Notes under the pieces: model-generated
What the model was told of the DNA's origin: nothing
Databases searched by the model: none
The model's input: the letters and a program-made list of their open reading frames with translations, nothing else
Source of the DNA: Paenibacillus illinoisensis NBRC 15959
GTDB taxonomy: Bacteria; Bacillota; Bacilli; Paenibacillales; Paenibacillaceae
DNA: 64,000 nt
Assembly (NCBI RefSeq): GCF_004000925.1
Contig: NZ_BIME01000003.1
Coordinates: 62,001 to 126,000 of the forward strand
Reading direction: 5' to 3'
Program-made: the position numbers and the translations under genes
In this document: one piece after another, positions 63,096 to 64,000 of the stretch
Position numbering within the stretch: the stretch's first letter is position 1
How the letters are laid out: each line of letters opens with the position of its first letter

Positions 63096-64000
63096 CTAGG
63101 TATCCAACCCATACTCCTTCACCTCACGGTGACGATTCAGGACGGCATGAAGTGCAAAACCAAGCAGTGCCACCCCTGCCATCGCCGTTGCCAGCCAGGC
63201 TACGGAGATCAAGCCCTGTTTATCATACATCACACCCATCACATAAGGGCCGATGACACGACCAATCGAACCGATACCGCCGGATACTCCAATATAAAAT
63301 GGTGCAGCTCTGCCCGCATGGTCCGAAATGAAGGCAGGGGTTGCAGGTGAGATCAGCATTTCTCCAAAGGTTGCCAGCACCATCGCAAACACCATGCCCG
63401 GATAGCTGTACATCGTGATCATGACGATATAAGCCAATCCATAGAATATCGCACTCGCTGCCATCTGCGCAGTGGAGGTACGTGCCATGGTTCGTTTAAC
63501 CCAGCTCGTGAACGGTTGCCCCACGAAGATCAGAACCCCGTTCAGTGTCCAGAGCAGTCCGTACATTCGTTTCTCCATCCCTTCGGAGATAATGTACGGC
63601 GATACGCCTGTGTTCCAGATGGAATTGCCAAACAGGATGAACAATACCCCCAGGCTCATAAACAGGTATAACCTGGTGTTGCCAAGCAGCGCCCAGATCC
63701 CGGGACCATTCTGGACCGTTTTGCGTTTCGTCAGATGCACTTCTCCCTGATTGGTATCCACCCGCGACAGATAGTACCAGAAGAAGACTGCAAACCCGGC
63801 AGAGGTCACACCGTTCAGTACAAAGCTGAGGTGATAGGAAAAGTCGGCCAAGAAACCGCTGAGTGCCGTCCCAATCGCTACACCGATGTTGTTCGCCACA
63901 TAAATAATATTGAACAGCTCTCCCCGCCGCTCCGCAAACCGAAAGCCAATGAAGGCCTGGATCGCAGGCAGCGACAAGGAACTGAACAAACCGATCCAGC
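63096..64000 (-). CDS. MFS transporter, 5' part outside window
   Basis: The visible 301 codons cover about the last eight or nine membrane helices of a 12-helix carrier. The frame is open to the right edge, so the N-terminus is missing. Segments such as GEMLISPATPAFISDHAG and IGSIGRVIGPYVMGVMYD resemble MdtH/YfnI-type drug exporters. The substrate is unknown. It lies upstream of the methyltransferase promoter on the same strand. Confidence 0.85.
   Translation of the reverse strand, partial: WIGLFSSLSLPAIQAFIGFRFAERRGELFNIIYVANNIGVAIGTALSGFLADFSYHLSFVLNGVTSAGFAVFFWYYLSRVDTNQGEVHLTKRKTVQNGPGIWALLGNTRLYLFMSLGVLFILFGNSIWNTGVSPYIISEGMEKRMYGLLWTLNGVLIFVGQPFTSWVKRTMARTSTAQMAASAIFYGLAYIVMITMYSYPGMVFAMVLATFGEMLISPATPAFISDHAGRAAPFYIGVSGGIGSIGRVIGPYVMGVMYDKQGLISVAWLATAMAGVALLGFALHAVLNRHREVKEYGLDT

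Overview
The window looks like a Gram-positive, spore-former-type genome, most probably Paenibacillus. The reasons are strong AGGAGG-type ribosome binding sites, frequent TTG and GTG starts, moderate GC, sigma-A promoters, a Firmicute-type C30 carotenoid operon, a Btr/FeuA-like iron locus, a YfmS-like soluble chemoreceptor and a SwrC-like RND pump. This is inferred from gene content and sequence style; no database was searched. No rRNA, tRNA, CRISPR array, phage or intact insertion sequence was seen.

Layout. 1-2.6 kb: an edge fragment, ychF, a GNAT acetyltransferase and a small membrane-anchored protein. 2.6-13.2 kb: an eight-gene leftward carotenoid operon (CrtI-like, crtN, crtM/B-like synthase, CruF-like hydratase, acyltransferase, glycosyltransferase, crtP, type 2 IPP isomerase). 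Upstream lies a CarH/LitR-type B12 photoreceptor repressor gene. Both the crt promoter and the carH promoter carry tandem 11-bp direct repeats that fit the published CarH operator pattern, in the same register to the -10 box. 13.5-21 kb: a PLD-like membrane protein, a TetR gene plus paired SMR pump with a perfect palindromic operator, and a second long TetR with an RND pump. 21.4-35 kb: a PucR-type regulator facing a ten-gene leftward operon for reductive pyrimidine catabolism (ABC transporter, aminotransferase, two unrelated N-carbamoyl hydrolase candidates, PreT/PreA, dihydropyrimidinase, one small unknown). A GlnR/TnrA-like site is centred 49 bp upstream of the predicted start point.

35.5-51.3 kb: an unusual chemoreceptor with no N-terminal membrane segment, moaA, a YfmS-like soluble receptor, a LysE exporter divergent from a MocR regulator, mobA, an MFS carrier, a structured palindromic intergenic element, a bacterial-type glnS, a DUF2164 protein, acetyltransferases, a secreted protein, a divergent SDR and a MerR-methyltransferase fusion. 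51.4-57 kb: a GH94 phosphorylase (probably 1,2-beta-oligoglucan), an esterase and a LacI regulator, with three near-identical 14-bp LacI-type operators. 57.3-62 kb: an iron locus with a Btr-like AraC/siderophore-binding regulator, a lipoprotein receptor under a Fur box, and an exporter-fold ABC protein. 62-64 kb: a methyltransferase behind a consensus promoter and a leader hairpin, and an MFS gene cut by the right edge.

The most interesting system is the light/B12-controlled carotenoid regulon with two matched CarH operators. Next are the nitrogen-linked pyrimidine operon and the attenuator-like methyltransferase leader.
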